From positions 1,984,001-2,048,000 of the forward strand of contig NC_008228.1 of the NCBI RefSeq assembly GCF_000014225.1: a stretch of 64,000 nucleotides of DNA, written 5' to 3'. The notes beneath the pieces were generated by a model that did not search any database, was not told where the DNA came from, and worked only from the letters and a program-made list of their open reading frames with translations. Made by a program: the position numbers and the translations under genes. Shown here piece after piece: positions 27,704 to 37,161 of the stretch. Origin of the DNA: Paraglaciecola sp. T6c (GTDB lineage Bacteria; Pseudomonadota; Gammaproteobacteria; Enterobacterales; Alteromonadaceae). Each line of letters opens with the position of its first letter. Position 1 is the stretch's first letter.

Positions 27704-29386
27704 ATGACGTATTTTAATGCGGTGCACGTGTCTGTAATCATGACGCTAAATCTTTGGGGTAGCCGTATCCTTAAACCTATTTTCAGCTGTGTACTAGTAA
27801 ATGGCAGAAGTAAAGGACAGTTTGCTACTGGTTCTTTCTGTTATTTATCTGCGGCGCTATTGATATGCAGTATATTCAGTCATCGTCTTTATGCACAAGA
27901 ACAGGACACCTGCTTTGTATTCCATGAACAGCAGAATGATACACCCCTTTCCCTTACGCTAAATCAAATCAAAAGAGTGCCTGTTAAACAATTTACTAAC
28001 CACCTATCAGTAGCGTGTCACGTCAAAGAACAGAGTGTATTAATTATCAACAACAATGCTATACGCAAAGCAAGTTTGCATATTGAGCATGAAGAGCAGC
28101 AGAAAATTGCCGCTAATAAACTGGTTTTTGTTTTACCCCAGGGGCAGTACAACGCAAGTTTAGTACTAGACGCCGAGCGGGACTTTAGCCTAACACTCGT
28201 TCGCAAAACCTGGCCAGATTACGCATTAGCGGGGCAACAACATAACTTGTTATTGGGCCTGTTTTATGGGCTGTGCATTACACTGGTTTTTTATTTGTAT
28301 GTGATGGGGAGAAGCCTTAAAGATAAGCGCTTCCACTTTTATTGTTACTACGTTCTCTGTGCGGGCATTTTTTTCTTGTTACAGGAAGGGAACATAAACC
28401 TATTCTTTGATGCAAACCTAACCAACAACATAAGGTTAAACCTTTTATTCGCTGGCTTAACGGTATTTACCGGCACGATTTTCGTTGTAACCTTATTGGG
28501 CTTACAGCGACGTTGGTCGCGATTCACTCGCTATGTCGTGATGTATCCTGCTGTTTTCGTGTTGGGTGTCTCAATTGTGCTGTGTTTTTTACCTAGAGGG
28601 GAATGGTTTACATTACTTGCCATCATTATGGCAAGAACCACCATGGCCGTATTGATGTGTACGTTTGGATTAATTGCATATGCCTCCTACGTTCGAGTAC
28701 ACACCGCTCGCCTTGTACTGCTCGCTTCATTGACTGTGTGTTGTGCGATGGTTTTCCGGATATTTTTGGGTGATCAAAGTCCGTTTTTACAGCGTTATGG
28801 CCTGTTGTTTTCATTTGCCATTGAGAGTTTTCTTCTTGCTATCGCTACCTCAGAACGAATAAAGCGCATCAACCAAGAGAAGATTTTGGCTCAAGCCCAA
28901 GCCATGACGGATCCGCTATGTGAAATTTTTAATCGAAGAGGCTGGGAAGAAGCCGCAGAAAAAATCGTAAAAAACCACAACACGCAGCAGGGAATATTAT
29001 GTTTGTTGTACATCGATTTAGATTACTTCAAAGAGATTAATGACAATTTTGGTCATAAAGCAGGAGACCAAGTACTGCGAATTATGGCTAAAATCATTCG
29101 TAAACAAATGCGAGATCAAGATGCAGTTGGCCGTCTAGGCGGTGATGAATTTGTCGCTCTTGCTCAATTTGAGGATGAACGTCAATCAGAAATATTAAGA
29201 GAACGTGTTACGAAACGCTTAAAGAATATTAATATCAGTACCGACAGCGCGCAGATCCGAGTCACCGCCAGTGTGGGGTGTGTGGTGTTCAGTGATAACG
29301 AAATAAGCGTTAGTGAAATGCTGCAAAAAGCAGATCAAGCGATGTATATGAGCAAAAGGGAGAATCAAGACAAGACCTGCTCTTGA
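27704..29386 (+). CDS. 7TM diguanylate cyclase
   Basis: About 560 residues. The N-terminal region holds a hydrophobic segment and an extracytoplasmic part, followed by about seven membrane helices (from QQHNLLLGLFYGLCITLVFYL) typical of 7TMR-DISM proteins, then a GGDEF domain (GRLGGDEFVAL, near residue 479). The inhibitory RxxD motif (RDQD) is five residues before GGDEF, so product feedback is likely. There is no EAL domain, so it should only make c-di-GMP. The start is uncertain: GTG 27689, ATG 27704 and ATG 27740 are in frame and none has a good ribosome binding site. It is followed after 60 bp by a PhyH-type gene. Confidence 0.88.
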   Translation: MTYFNAVHVSVIMTLNLWGSRILKPIFSCVLVNGRSKGQFATGSFCYLSAALLICSIFSHRLYAQEQDTCFVFHEQQNDTPLSLTLNQIKRVPVKQFTNHLSVACHVKEQSVLIINNNAIRKASLHIEHEEQQKIAANKLVFVLPQGQYNASLVLDAERDFSLTLVRKTWPDYALAGQQHNLLLGLFYGLCITLVFYLYVMGRSLKDKRFHFYCYYVLCAGIFFLLQEGNINLFFDANLTNNIRLNLLFAGLTVFTGTIFVVTLLGLQRRWSRFTRYVVMYPAVFVLGVSIVLCFLPRGEWFTLLAIIMARTTMAVLMCTFGLIAYASYVRVHTARLVLLASLTVCCAMVFRIFLGDQSPFLQRYGLLFSFAIESFLLAIATSERIKRINQEKILAQAQAMTDPLCEIFNRRGWEEAAEKIVKNHNTQQGILCLLYIDLDYFKEINDNFGHKAGDQVLRIMAKIIRKQMRDQDAVGRLGGDEFVALAQFEDERQSEILRERVTKRLKNINISTDSAQIRVTASVGCVVFSDNEISVSEMLQKADQAMYMSKRENQDKTCS

Positions 29387-29446
29387 CTTGAACGCAAGAT
29401 AATATACTGTTTTGCAAGAAATTTTGATACAAAGTGTGAGGTCTCT

Positions 29447-30274
29447 ATGCTGTCTGTCGATCAGAAAAATGAATTTCGAGCCCAAGGGTATATCGTATTA
29501 AACCAGCTTTTTTCCACGGCAGAAATGGCCTCTTTAAAAAGTGAAGCTGAATCTATTGTTGAGTTGTTCGACCCTAATTCAACTCGTGCTGTTTTTTCTA
29601 CCCAAGATCAGAGCAAATCAAGAGATGATTACTTCTTACAATCAGGCGATAAAATCCGCTGTTTTTTTGAAGAGGAAGCCTTCGACGAGAAAGGCGACTT
29701 GAAGCAAGCTAAGGCAGTAAGCATTAACAAAATTGGCCATGCCCTGCACACGCTAAACCCCGTATTTAAAGCATTCAGCCACGATCCTAGGATCAGACAA
29801 TTAGCAAGAGATGTAGGGTTATTCAAACCGCAAATTCATCAATCTATGTATATTTTTAAACAGCCGAAGATAGGAGGAGTGATCCGCTGGCATCAAGACG
29901 GCACCTATTTCTTAAGCGACCCCTTGTCCGTAGTGACATTTTGGTTTGCAGTGGAAGATGCCACAATTGAAAATGGCTGCTTACAAGTTAAGGCCGATGG
30001 CAGTGATACGCCTCTGCGCGAGCAATTTATGCGCTTTACCGATGACAGCACAGAATTAAAAGTGCTAGATGACACCCCTTGGCCAAAAGATGAAGATGCA
30101 AAACCTTTAGAGGTAAAGAAAGGTTCGCTGGTGGTATTTGATGGGTTACTGCCGCATTTTAGTGCGCCAAATCGCTCGGAGAAATCACGCCATGCTTTTA
30201 CGCTGCACATGACGTGTGCTACCACAAAATATGACCCGCTAAATTGGTTACAAGCCTCGCCCAGTCTTCTGTAG
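29447..30274 (+). CDS. Phytanoyl-CoA dioxygenase (PhyH) family protein
   Basis: 275 residues. The Fe(II)/2-oxoglutarate facial triad is visible: HxD in IRWHQDGTYF and the distal His in LLPHFSAPNRS, with a likely 2-oxoglutarate-binding Arg in SEKSRHAFTLH. PhyH enzymes hydroxylate small molecules, in eukaryotes phytanoyl-CoA; the substrate here is unknown. A GAGG box precedes the ATG. It follows the diguanylate cyclase by 60 bp and ends 8 bp from the stop of convergent ppiC, with no terminator between. Confidence 0.88.
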   Translation: MLSVDQKNEFRAQGYIVLNQLFSTAEMASLKSEAESIVELFDPNSTRAVFSTQDQSKSRDDYFLQSGDKIRCFFEEEAFDEKGDLKQAKAVSINKIGHALHTLNPVFKAFSHDPRIRQLARDVGLFKPQIHQSMYIFKQPKIGGVIRWHQDGTYFLSDPLSVVTFWFAVEDATIENGCLQVKADGSDTPLREQFMRFTDDSTELKVLDDTPWPKDEDAKPLEVKKGSLVVFDGLLPHFSAPNRSEKSRHAFTLHMTCATTKYDPLNWLQASPSLL

Positions 30275-30282
30275 TTCTTCTA

Positions 30283-30558
30283 TTAACCGCGATAGAGGGT
30301 TTTGATTAGGTGGTAACCAAATTGAGTTTTGACTGGTCCATGTACGGTCAAAATCTCTTTTTTAAACACTACGCTGTCAAAGGCTTTAACCATAGTGCCC
30401 GGGCTGAACTCACCTAAATCCCCCCCTTTTTTGCCTGATGGACACAGTGAATGCTTTTTAGCGAGTTGTTGGAAGTTCGCGCCTTTGTCTAATTGCGCTT
30501 TCAATTGTTGCGCTTCTTTTTCAGTTTTGACCAAGATATGGCATGCGCCTGCTTTCAT
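30283..30558 (-). CDS. ppiC: Parvulin-type peptidyl-prolyl isomerase PpiC
   Basis: 91 residues, a single parvulin domain and no signal peptide, as in E. coli PpiC (93 residues). Motifs: [39 protein letters not shown] and [12 protein letters not shown]. It catalyses cis-trans isomerisation of peptidyl-prolyl bonds in the cytoplasm. ATG is preceded by AGGTGA. It is single and convergent with the PhyH gene. Confidence 0.93.
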   Translation of the reverse strand: MKAGACHILVKTEKEAQQLKAQLDKGANFQQLAKKHSLCPSGKKGGDLGEFSPGTMVKAFDSVVFKKEILTVHGPVKTQFGYHLIKTLYRG

Positions 30559-30904
30559 GATAATTCACCTGTTTTGTTAACGTACCCACTGGCTTTTTAC
30601 AGGGCTCAAATGGACGCGTAATCTTGTAAACATTAATACTGTTATTGTGCCACGGGACTGACGTTAGCAGCAAAGGCAAATATCTATATTTAAAAACCAT
30701 AAGGTAATTCCCATAGGTCTCGGATATTGTTTGTCACTCAGTTATCATAGTTGTTTTATGACAGCAGTACTGAGCTTAGTGAAAACAGAGCTTATGTTGA
30801 TAATATGCGCGCCGGTCTTTCGAGGCTAATTTTCAGGGCGCAGTAAAACGAAACAACAATAGCTAGAGCGATTTGACGCTTAATTTGAATAGTAAGGAGA
30901 TAAG
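30559..30904. other. Intergenic region without recognised features
   Basis: This 346-bp gap between divergent ppiC and the aldolase-like gene must hold both promoters. I see no clear sigma70 promoter pair, palindrome or small ORF with a ribosome binding site, apart from AGGAG just before the GTG start at 30905. Confidence 0.5.
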
Positions 30905-31672
30905 GTGTTTGCGTTATCAGATAGAAGTTTAAAAGGGCAAGTGTCCGATGCTGAGTGGCAAACTCGCGTTGATCTAGCTGCATGTTACAGACTCGTGGCA
31001 GACGCTCGCTGGGGCGACCTTATTTATACCCATATTTCTGCGCGTGTTCCCGGTACAGATGAGTATTTGATTAATCCTTTTGGGTTAACATTTGAAGAAG
31101 TCACCGCCTCGAACCTAGTGAAAGTGGATTTAGAAGGCAATATCCTAGATGGTTCGCCGTATACTATTAATCCTGCTGGTTTTACCATTCATAGCGCTAT
31201 TCATGAAGTAAGACATGATGCGCAATGCGTCATTCATTTGCATACCAAAGCGACGATCAGCGTTGCCAGCCTAAAAGATGGTTTGCAACCATGGAGCCAA
31301 TACGCGATGTTCTCCTTGTCGTCCATGAGCTACCACGAATATGAAGGTCTGGCGGTGAATGCCGATGAGAAAAGGCGCCTGCAAGATGATTTAGCTAACA
31401 ACAACCATATGCTTTTACATAATCATGGCGGTTTGACATTGGGCCCAACGGTGGGGGATGCCTTTATGCGCTTTTATGATTTGCAGCGCGCATGTGAGAT
31501 TCAGATGGATTTACTACAAGCAAATCAATCGGTTATTGAAATTCCACAGGCCATAGTCGATGGCATATATGCTCAAGCTAATGTGGTTCACAGTGGGCAA
31601 ACCGGCGGCCAAAAAGCCTGGCCAGCCATGTTACGTAAAGCTTACAAGCTCGATCCGAGTTTTTGCGAATAA
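30905..31672 (+). CDS. Class II aldolase/adducin family protein
   Basis: 255 residues. Class II aldolase fold with zinc ligands HxH in CVIHLHTKA and a third His in LLHNHGGLT. The catalytic Glu of fuculose aldolase is replaced: the site reads NPAGFTIHSAIH, as in adducins, so it may not cleave like FucA. The start is GTG, supported by AAGGAG 6 bp upstream. It is 48 bp upstream of an enolase-superfamily dehydratase and probably co-transcribed, which hints at sugar-acid breakdown. Decarboxylase or epimerase activity cannot be ruled out. Confidence 0.88.
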   Translation: MFALSDRSLKGQVSDAEWQTRVDLAACYRLVADARWGDLIYTHISARVPGTDEYLINPFGLTFEEVTASNLVKVDLEGNILDGSPYTINPAGFTIHSAIHEVRHDAQCVIHLHTKATISVASLKDGLQPWSQYAMFSLSSMSYHEYEGLAVNADEKRRLQDDLANNNHMLLHNHGGLTLGPTVGDAFMRFYDLQRACEIQMDLLQANQSVIEIPQAIVDGIYAQANVVHSGQTGGQKAWPAMLRKAYKLDPSFCE

Positions 31673-31720
31673 CAAAATACACGTTAAAGACAAGAATAAT
31701 TACTTTCAGGAATAGAATTA

Positions 31721-32896
31721 ATGAAAATTACCCGCGTTGAAATTTTTGATATCGAGTGCCCAAAACGCACAGTGTGGAACCCCGTTTTTATTCGTATTCA
31801 TACAGATGAAGGGATAACAGGCGTAGGGGAGGCTGGTCTTGCATACGACTGGGGACACAGTGCTGCTGCGCATATGATTAAGGAAATTGCAGAAGCATTA
31901 TTGATCGGTTTCAATCCGGTCAATACCGAACTGCTGTGGAGCAAAATGCTCAGAGAAGGTTTTTGGGGACTAGGTGGCGGCCCAGTGTTTTATGCGGCTA
32001 TGAGCGCAATCGATACGGCATTATGGGACATTAAAGCCAGAGCGCTAAATGTACCTTTGTACCAATTATTGGGTGGTAAAACCAACGAAAAATTACGTAC
32101 TTATGCCAGCCAATTACAATTCGATTGGGATAAAGAGGTTACCCGCTTGAACGACCCTGTTGATTACGGACGCGCAGCTGAAAAAGCTGTGGCTGAAGGC
32201 TATGACGCTGTTAAAGTTGACCCGATTGTTTACGATAAAAACGGGGCAGGGCACTTTGATCGCACCAAGTTGTTTACTCAGCCAGAAATGCGCTTGTTCA
32301 GAGCGCGGTTGCAAGCCATCCGTGATGCGGTAGGTGACGACGTAGATATTATTTTTGAATGCCACAGTTTACCCGGTGTTGCCACGGCCATTCAGTTAGG
32401 TGAAATGGTCGAAGACATTGGTTGTTTGTATTACGAAGAGCCAGTGAACTACTTGAATTCTAAATTACACGATAAAGTCGCCAAGCGCGTGAATGTGCCC
32501 ATTGCTGGTGGTGAGCGTTTATATAATCGTTGGGGGGTTAGACCGTATCTAGAAGATCAAAGCCTAGACGTATTGCAGCCCGACATTGGCTTATGCGGTG
32601 GTTTCACTGAAGCCAAAAAAGTCTGTGATTACGCTGATGTGTATGACGTACGCATCCAGGCCCATGTGTGTGGTGGCCCCGTGGCGACGGCGGCGAGCTT
32701 ACATTTAGAAACTGCTATCCCTAACTTTTTGATTCACGAGCATCATACTTACGCCATTAAAGACTGGAATCGCGAATTGTGTATTCAAGACCCTCAGCCC
32801 GTTAATGGCTTTTTCGAAGTCAGTGAAACCCCAGGCATTGGTATCGATCTCAACGATGAGATTGTTTACCGCTCGCCGCATATGGAAGTGAAATAA
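31721..32896 (+). CDS. Mandelate racemase/muconate lactonizing family dehydratase
   Basis: 391 residues of the enolase superfamily. Metal ligand Glu residues are seen in IIFECHSLP, YYEEPV and AGGERLYN, and the mandelate-racemase-type dyad Asp (LQPDIGLCGG) and His (AHVCGGP) is intact. This subgroup mostly dehydrates sugar acids such as galactonate or gluconate to 2-keto-3-deoxy products; the exact substrate is not readable from sequence. It is the second gene after the aldolase-like protein. A stable hairpin follows at 32920-32950. Confidence 0.88.
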   Translation: MKITRVEIFDIECPKRTVWNPVFIRIHTDEGITGVGEAGLAYDWGHSAAAHMIKEIAEALLIGFNPVNTELLWSKMLREGFWGLGGGPVFYAAMSAIDTALWDIKARALNVPLYQLLGGKTNEKLRTYASQLQFDWDKEVTRLNDPVDYGRAAEKAVAEGYDAVKVDPIVYDKNGAGHFDRTKLFTQPEMRLFRARLQAIRDAVGDDVDIIFECHSLPGVATAIQLGEMVEDIGCLYYEEPVNYLNSKLHDKVAKRVNVPIAGGERLYNRWGVRPYLEDQSLDVLQPDIGLCGGFTEAKKVCDYADVYDVRIQAHVCGGPVATAASLHLETAIPNFLIHEHHTYAIKDWNRELCIQDPQPVNGFFEVSETPGIGIDLNDEIVYRSPHMEVK

Positions 32897-32919
32897 ATCT
32901 TGCAAGCATAATAACATGA

Positions 32920-32950
32920 GCACTGTGCCACCAGTCGAGGGGCACAGTGC
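32920..32950 (+). terminator. Hairpin after the dehydratase gene
   Basis: GCACTGTGCC (32920-32929) and GGCACAGTGC (32941-32950) are perfect complements with an 11-nt loop, 24 bp after the stop. There is no T tract directly after, so it may protect the 3' end of the message rather than terminate by itself. Confidence 0.5.
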
Positions 32951-33198
32951 TGAGTGATTCAATATTCTCGTTTTTCAGCTTTACCGATCGTATCTTTTCT
33001 TGTTGTGACATTATTTTTTGTCCAATCCCATTTCATTCTGTTTATCTTTTTGACGTATTTTTAAGCACTATATTGATGCTCTAAAAAGGCGAAGTTTCAG
33101 CATTGCCCCTACACTTATGCCTATTACTCCATGGCTTAACGCGTTGTAAATGTATTCTTTTAGCCTTAGGAGCGGCGAGATAAGAAAGGGGGATTTAT

Positions 33199-34521
33199 AT
33201 GTTGAGACGTCAGTTTTTACATGCATTGGGGCTGGGCGCCGGAGCAGGTTTGGTGAGCATATCGTCTTTATTAAAAGCAGGACCAAAAGCAGTACCTAAG
33301 ATAGCAAACGCAAATAGTTTTCCTGCACCGAGTGATTGGCAAGCGTTGCGTAATTTGTTTCCATTGACTCGGGACTACATTCAGCTATCAACATTCTTGT
33401 TAGCGTCGCATCCCGCACCTGTTTCTCAAGCCATCGAAAAGCACAGACAAGCATTTGATGAGAACCCTTCGGATTACTGGCATGAGCACTTTCTCACTAT
33501 TGACGGTGAAATAACCCAAGCCGCGGCTGATTATATGGGAGGAGAAGCTCGACACATCGCGTTAACCGACAGCACCACTATGGGGTTAGGCTTGATTTAT
33601 AGTGGATTAAAATTGCAGCAAGGGGACGAAATTCTGCAAACCGTGCACGACCATTACTCCACTGATATGTCGTTGGTGCACCGGGCTAAACGCACTGGGG
33701 CCACGGTTAAGCGCATCGCTCTGTATGACGAGCCAGCGCAAGTCAACGTGGATCAGGTGTTAAAGCGATTGCGCGATGCTATTAGCCAGCGAACAAAAGT
33801 GGTTGCGGCTACGTGGGTGCATTCATCCACTGGTGTAAAGCTGCCTATTCGGGCTATGGCTGATACCATCATCAAGATTAATCAGCAGCGTAAAGGTGAT
33901 CAACAGATACTGTTTTGCATTGATGGCGTTCACGGGTTTGGTATTGAGGATCAAGATATTAGCCAGTTAGGGTGTGACTTTTTCGTCGCTGGCACTCACA
34001 AATGGATATTTGGCCCAAGGGGCACAGGTGTTGTGTGGGGAAATGAACGGGCGTGGGCTCAAAGCGAGCCGGTTATTCCTAGTTTCAGTGAGTCTTACAA
34101 TGTTTGGCTAGGGTCAACGACGCAAGATAACGTGCCGATTGGCGATCATATGTCCCCTGGGGGTTTTCACTCCTTCGAGCATCGCTGGGCTTTGCCAGAA
34201 GCATTCAAATTACACCTTCAGTTGGGCAAAGCGAACGTTCAAAAGCGCATTCATCAACTTAATGCACAAACCAAGAAAGGGTTAGCAGAAATGTCGCATG
34301 TGACATTGTATACACCCCATGACAGTGCACTTTCATCTGGCCTAGTGTGTTTCGACGTGAAGGGACTAGCGCCGCAAGCCGTAGTAGAAAAGATGCATGC
34401 TAAAGGTATTATTATGAGTAGTACGCCTTATCGGCAAAGCTATGCGCGCTTCGCACCATCCTTGCTGAACAACGAACAGGAAATAGAATTGGCGCTGGCT
34501 GAAATTCGTGCCCTGGCGTAG
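33199..34521 (+). CDS. Tat-exported aminotransferase class V-fold PLP enzyme
   Basis: 440 residues. The N-terminus MLRRQFLHALGLGAGAGLVS is a twin-arginine signal (RRQFLH), so the folded enzyme should be exported. The body is a class V aminotransferase fold like isopenicillin-N epimerase or selenocysteine lyase: PLP-binding Asp in FCIDGVHGFG and the Schiff-base Lys in AGTHKWIFGPRGTG. The substrate is unknown. A GGGGG box lies upstream of ATG. It is about 300 bp after the aldolase-dehydratase pair, probably with its own promoter, and ends at a bidirectional terminator shared with fadE. Confidence 0.87.
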   Translation: MLRRQFLHALGLGAGAGLVSISSLLKAGPKAVPKIANANSFPAPSDWQALRNLFPLTRDYIQLSTFLLASHPAPVSQAIEKHRQAFDENPSDYWHEHFLTIDGEITQAAADYMGGEARHIALTDSTTMGLGLIYSGLKLQQGDEILQTVHDHYSTDMSLVHRAKRTGATVKRIALYDEPAQVNVDQVLKRLRDAISQRTKVVAATWVHSSTGVKLPIRAMADTIIKINQQRKGDQQILFCIDGVHGFGIEDQDISQLGCDFFVAGTHKWIFGPRGTGVVWGNERAWAQSEPVIPSFSESYNVWLGSTTQDNVPIGDHMSPGGFHSFEHRWALPEAFKLHLQLGKANVQKRIHQLNAQTKKGLAEMSHVTLYTPHDSALSSGLVCFDVKGLAPQAVVEKMHAKGIIMSSTPYRQSYARFAPSLLNNEQEIELALAEIRALA

Positions 34522-34576
34522 CGCTAGAAATAGAGCGGGTAAAGATCGCTAGAACCTTTGCGGGCTAAAAGCAAAA

Positions 34577-34608
34577 AAAAGGGGATGATATAAATATCAT
34601 CCCCTTTT
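34577..34608. terminator. Bidirectional terminator between PLP gene and fadE
   Basis: AAAAGGGGATGATAT (34577-34591) and ATATCATCCCCTTTT (34594-34608) form a perfect 15-bp stem with a 2-nt gap. It has A and T tracts on the two sides and sits between two convergent genes. Confidence 0.9.
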
Positions 34609-34625
34609 CGCTTCCCTTGCCTGCT

Positions 34626-36881
34626 TTACGCGGCGTCTGTGTGCGCTTCTGGTTCACCTTTGACGAGCTGTTGATTTGCATCAAGCAGTTCCATATCAAA
34701 GGTGTACTCATCAACACGCACGGCTAGTTGTCGCTTATTATTATAATCGATTACGCGAGCGTATTCGTTTGCGCTTAGTTCACCGTTTTCATGCAGCTTA
34801 GTCACTGCATTTTCAAAGGAAACAAACGGGACCACTGGATCCTTACGGAGTGCTTTTTGCACAACTTTAAGGATAGGCATGACATCGTGCTTTGCAGCAA
34901 ATGCTTCTTGGTTGATGTGATTACCATCACCAGGAATAACCTTAACCAAGTGGGTTAAATCTGCCATGATCGAGCTTTGCGCCATAGTGGCATCAGAAAG
35001 CTGTCGTTTTAGTTTGTCAGATATGGCCGGAACTGAGCGCGTATAAGTGTTAGTTAATACACGCATCAAACCACGAGTGGCTGTGTTCGGGAAGTTACTG
35101 ACGAATTCATTCAAAGCCTGCTCACCCTGCAATAAACACCACTGAATGGCGTATTCGAAATAAGGCTTGGCTTCAACTCGGTTTGTTACCCGTTGCTCGT
35201 AAAAACGAACCACCGCCATGGAGGCATATAAGTAACTCATCACATCACCCAAACGTGCCGATAGCATTTCGGCTTTCTTCAAATCACCGCCAAGGACAAG
35301 TAGCGATAAATCAGCAAGAGGTGCTAGTTTGGCTGATAAAGCGTTCATGCGTTTTTCATATGGCTTCACTTCAGGCAAGCTAGATTGCGCGCCGCGCGTA
35401 AAGGTTAAATAGCTTTTACTGAAGCTGCGCAACGAATTCTTAACACTGAAGTTGATGGTTTTACCCAACACTTTATTAAACTCTTTGTCTGCTGAGGCTT
35501 CATCGCTGTGAATGAGATCAACCATTTCTTTCATATGGGGATGACAGCGCATTGCGCCTTGACCAAATATCATTAAGCTTCTGGTTAAAATGTTTGCACC
35601 TTCAACCGTAATGGCAATGGGTTGCGCTGCATAACCATTCGCTAAGGTATTTTGCGGCCCTCGTTGAATCGCTTTACCGGCTTGGATATCCATCGCGGTG
35701 TTACACACATCACGACCTAATTCAGTCATGTGGTATTTAGCCATTGCCGTTACAACCGAAGGCTTAAGGCCTAAACCCAGGCCTTCAGTGGTCAATACAC
35801 GCATGGCTTCTAAAACAAACGTTTTACCCGCTATATCAGCAAGTTTTTCCTGAATTCCTTCGAAACGCCCAATTGGCACGCCGAATTGTTCACGAACAAA
35901 CGAATATTCTGCGGTAGACTTCAGAGCAGATTGTGCTGATGCCACACCCATTGCAGGAAGTGAGATACCGCGTCCCGCACCCAAACAACTGACAAGCATT
36001 TGCCATCCACGACCAATGTTTTTCTGACCCCCAATAATGAAGTCCATTGGGATGAATACTTTGTTACCGCGAGTGGTGCCGTTATAGAAACGAATACCCA
36101 TAGGATCGTGACGATTACCTAGCTCAACACCAGGGTGTGACTTAGGGATAAGCGCGCACGTGATGCCTAGCTCCACTTTGTCACCCAATAAATGGTCGGG
36201 GTCGAATACTTTAAAGGCTAATCCAAGTACCGTAGCGATAGGCGCAAGCGTGATGTAACGCTTATCCCAAGTCACCGATAAGCCAATTACTTCTTTGCCC
36301 TCGTACATTTCTTTGGTCACAATCCCTGTATCAGGGATAGCACCCGCATCTGAGCCTGCCTCAGGGCTGGTCAGTGCAAAACATGGAATGTCTTTACCTA
36401 CAGCTAAATTGGGCAACCAGTGGTCTTGTTGCTCTGTAGTACCGTAATGCATTAGCAATTCGCCCGGTCCTAATGAGTTAGGCACCATGACGGTTACCGC
36501 AACCGCGCTGCTTTTTACTGCAATTGTCGCGACTATGGTTGAATTAGCATAAGGAGAAAACTCTAATCCACCAAATCTCTTGGGAATAATCAAAGCGAAA
36601 AACTTATTTGCTGATAAAAAGTCCAACACATTCTGCGGTAAATGATGACCGTTTTGCAGTTCGTGATCATCAACCATTTCCAATAGCTCTTGTACTGGAC
36701 CGTCTAAGAAAGCTTGCTCATCTGCGCTCAAAGTCGCTTTAGGAATGGCACGCAAGGCTTGCATATCAGGCGTACCACGATAGATGGATGATTCAATCCA
36801 TACATCACCCGCGTCTAACGCTTCTTGCTCTGTTAAAGAAATTGCAGGTAATACTTTTTTAAGGTTTGTTCTAATACTCAT
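34626..36881 (-). CDS. fadE: Acyl-CoA dehydrogenase FadE
   Basis: 751 residues. N-terminal, middle and C-terminal acyl-CoA dehydrogenase domains (FALTSPEAGSDAGAIPDTG is the FAD/substrate signature; VEGANILTRSLMIFGQGAMRCHP further on) and the extra C-terminal DUF1974 region that marks the FadE type. The first membrane segments of E. coli FadE (814 residues) are missing. It catalyses the first step of beta-oxidation and fits with fadJ at the left edge. A FadR-like half operator lies 15-31 bp upstream of the ATG, and FadR represses fadE in enterobacteria. It ends at a shared terminator. Confidence 0.88.
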   Translation of the reverse strand: MSIRTNLKKVLPAISLTEQEALDAGDVWIESSIYRGTPDMQALRAIPKATLSADEQAFLDGPVQELLEMVDDHELQNGHHLPQNVLDFLSANKFFALIIPKRFGGLEFSPYANSTIVATIAVKSSAVAVTVMVPNSLGPGELLMHYGTTEQQDHWLPNLAVGKDIPCFALTSPEAGSDAGAIPDTGIVTKEMYEGKEVIGLSVTWDKRYITLAPIATVLGLAFKVFDPDHLLGDKVELGITCALIPKSHPGVELGNRHDPMGIRFYNGTTRGNKVFIPMDFIIGGQKNIGRGWQMLVSCLGAGRGISLPAMGVASAQSALKSTAEYSFVREQFGVPIGRFEGIQEKLADIAGKTFVLEAMRVLTTEGLGLGLKPSVVTAMAKYHMTELGRDVCNTAMDIQAGKAIQRGPQNTLANGYAAQPIAITVEGANILTRSLMIFGQGAMRCHPHMKEMVDLIHSDEASADKEFNKVLGKTINFSVKNSLRSFSKSYLTFTRGAQSSLPEVKPYEKRMNALSAKLAPLADLSLLVLGGDLKKAEMLSARLGDVMSYLYASMAVVRFYEQRVTNRVEAKPYFEYAIQWCLLQGEQALNEFVSNFPNTATRGLMRVLTNTYTRSVPAISDKLKRQLSDATMAQSSIMADLTHLVKVIPGDGNHINQEAFAAKHDVMPILKVVQKALRKDPVVPFVSFENAVTKLHENGELSANEYARVIDYNNKRQLAVRVDEYTFDMELLDANQQLVKGEPEAHTDAA

Positions 36882-36895
36882 GATAATTACTCATC

Positions 36896-36912
36896 CGCTC
36901 ATCTGACCAGTT
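36896..36912. promoter_or_regulatory. Candidate FadR operator of fadE
   Basis: The site ends in a perfect GACCAGTT half and its other half keeps C-T and T-C, 12 of 16 positions of the palindrome AACTGGTC-N-GACCAGTT as I remember it. It is just upstream of the fadE ATG. A further palindrome, TGTAAA-N4-TTTACA, lies at 36989-37004. Confidence 0.45.
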
Positions 36913-37161
36913 GTAATTAATACTACGCAATTTCTAAAATAGATCAAATTTATCTTCAGGATATAGGTGCTTAGAACGCTCAGTGACATGTAAACTTTTT
37001 TACACAAAAGTTCCGTTTTAGCATACAAAGGACGAGTCAAATCAATTGGATAGGGTTTTTTTTTGAAAATAGAAGTGATGATTAAACGTGGATAAAATAA
37101 AAAACGCTCTAGCTTTTACTGGTAGGTAAATTACAGGATGATCCTACAGGGAACTGGCGGG

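Noticed and set aside
29447-30274. Halogenase or ectoine hydroxylase role for the PhyH protein
   Set aside because: An HxD pair is present, so it is not a halogenase, and no ectoine genes are near; only the family can be stated.
30331-30360. TGACTGGTCC in ppiC, resembling half of a FadR site
   Set aside because: The second half does not match and the sequence lies inside the coding region.
36989-37004. TGTAAA-N4-TTTACA as a TyrR box
   Set aside because: TyrR boxes have a 6-bp spacer (TGTAAA-N6-TTTACA) and the gene next to it is fadE, not an aromatic gene; kept only as an unassigned palindrome.
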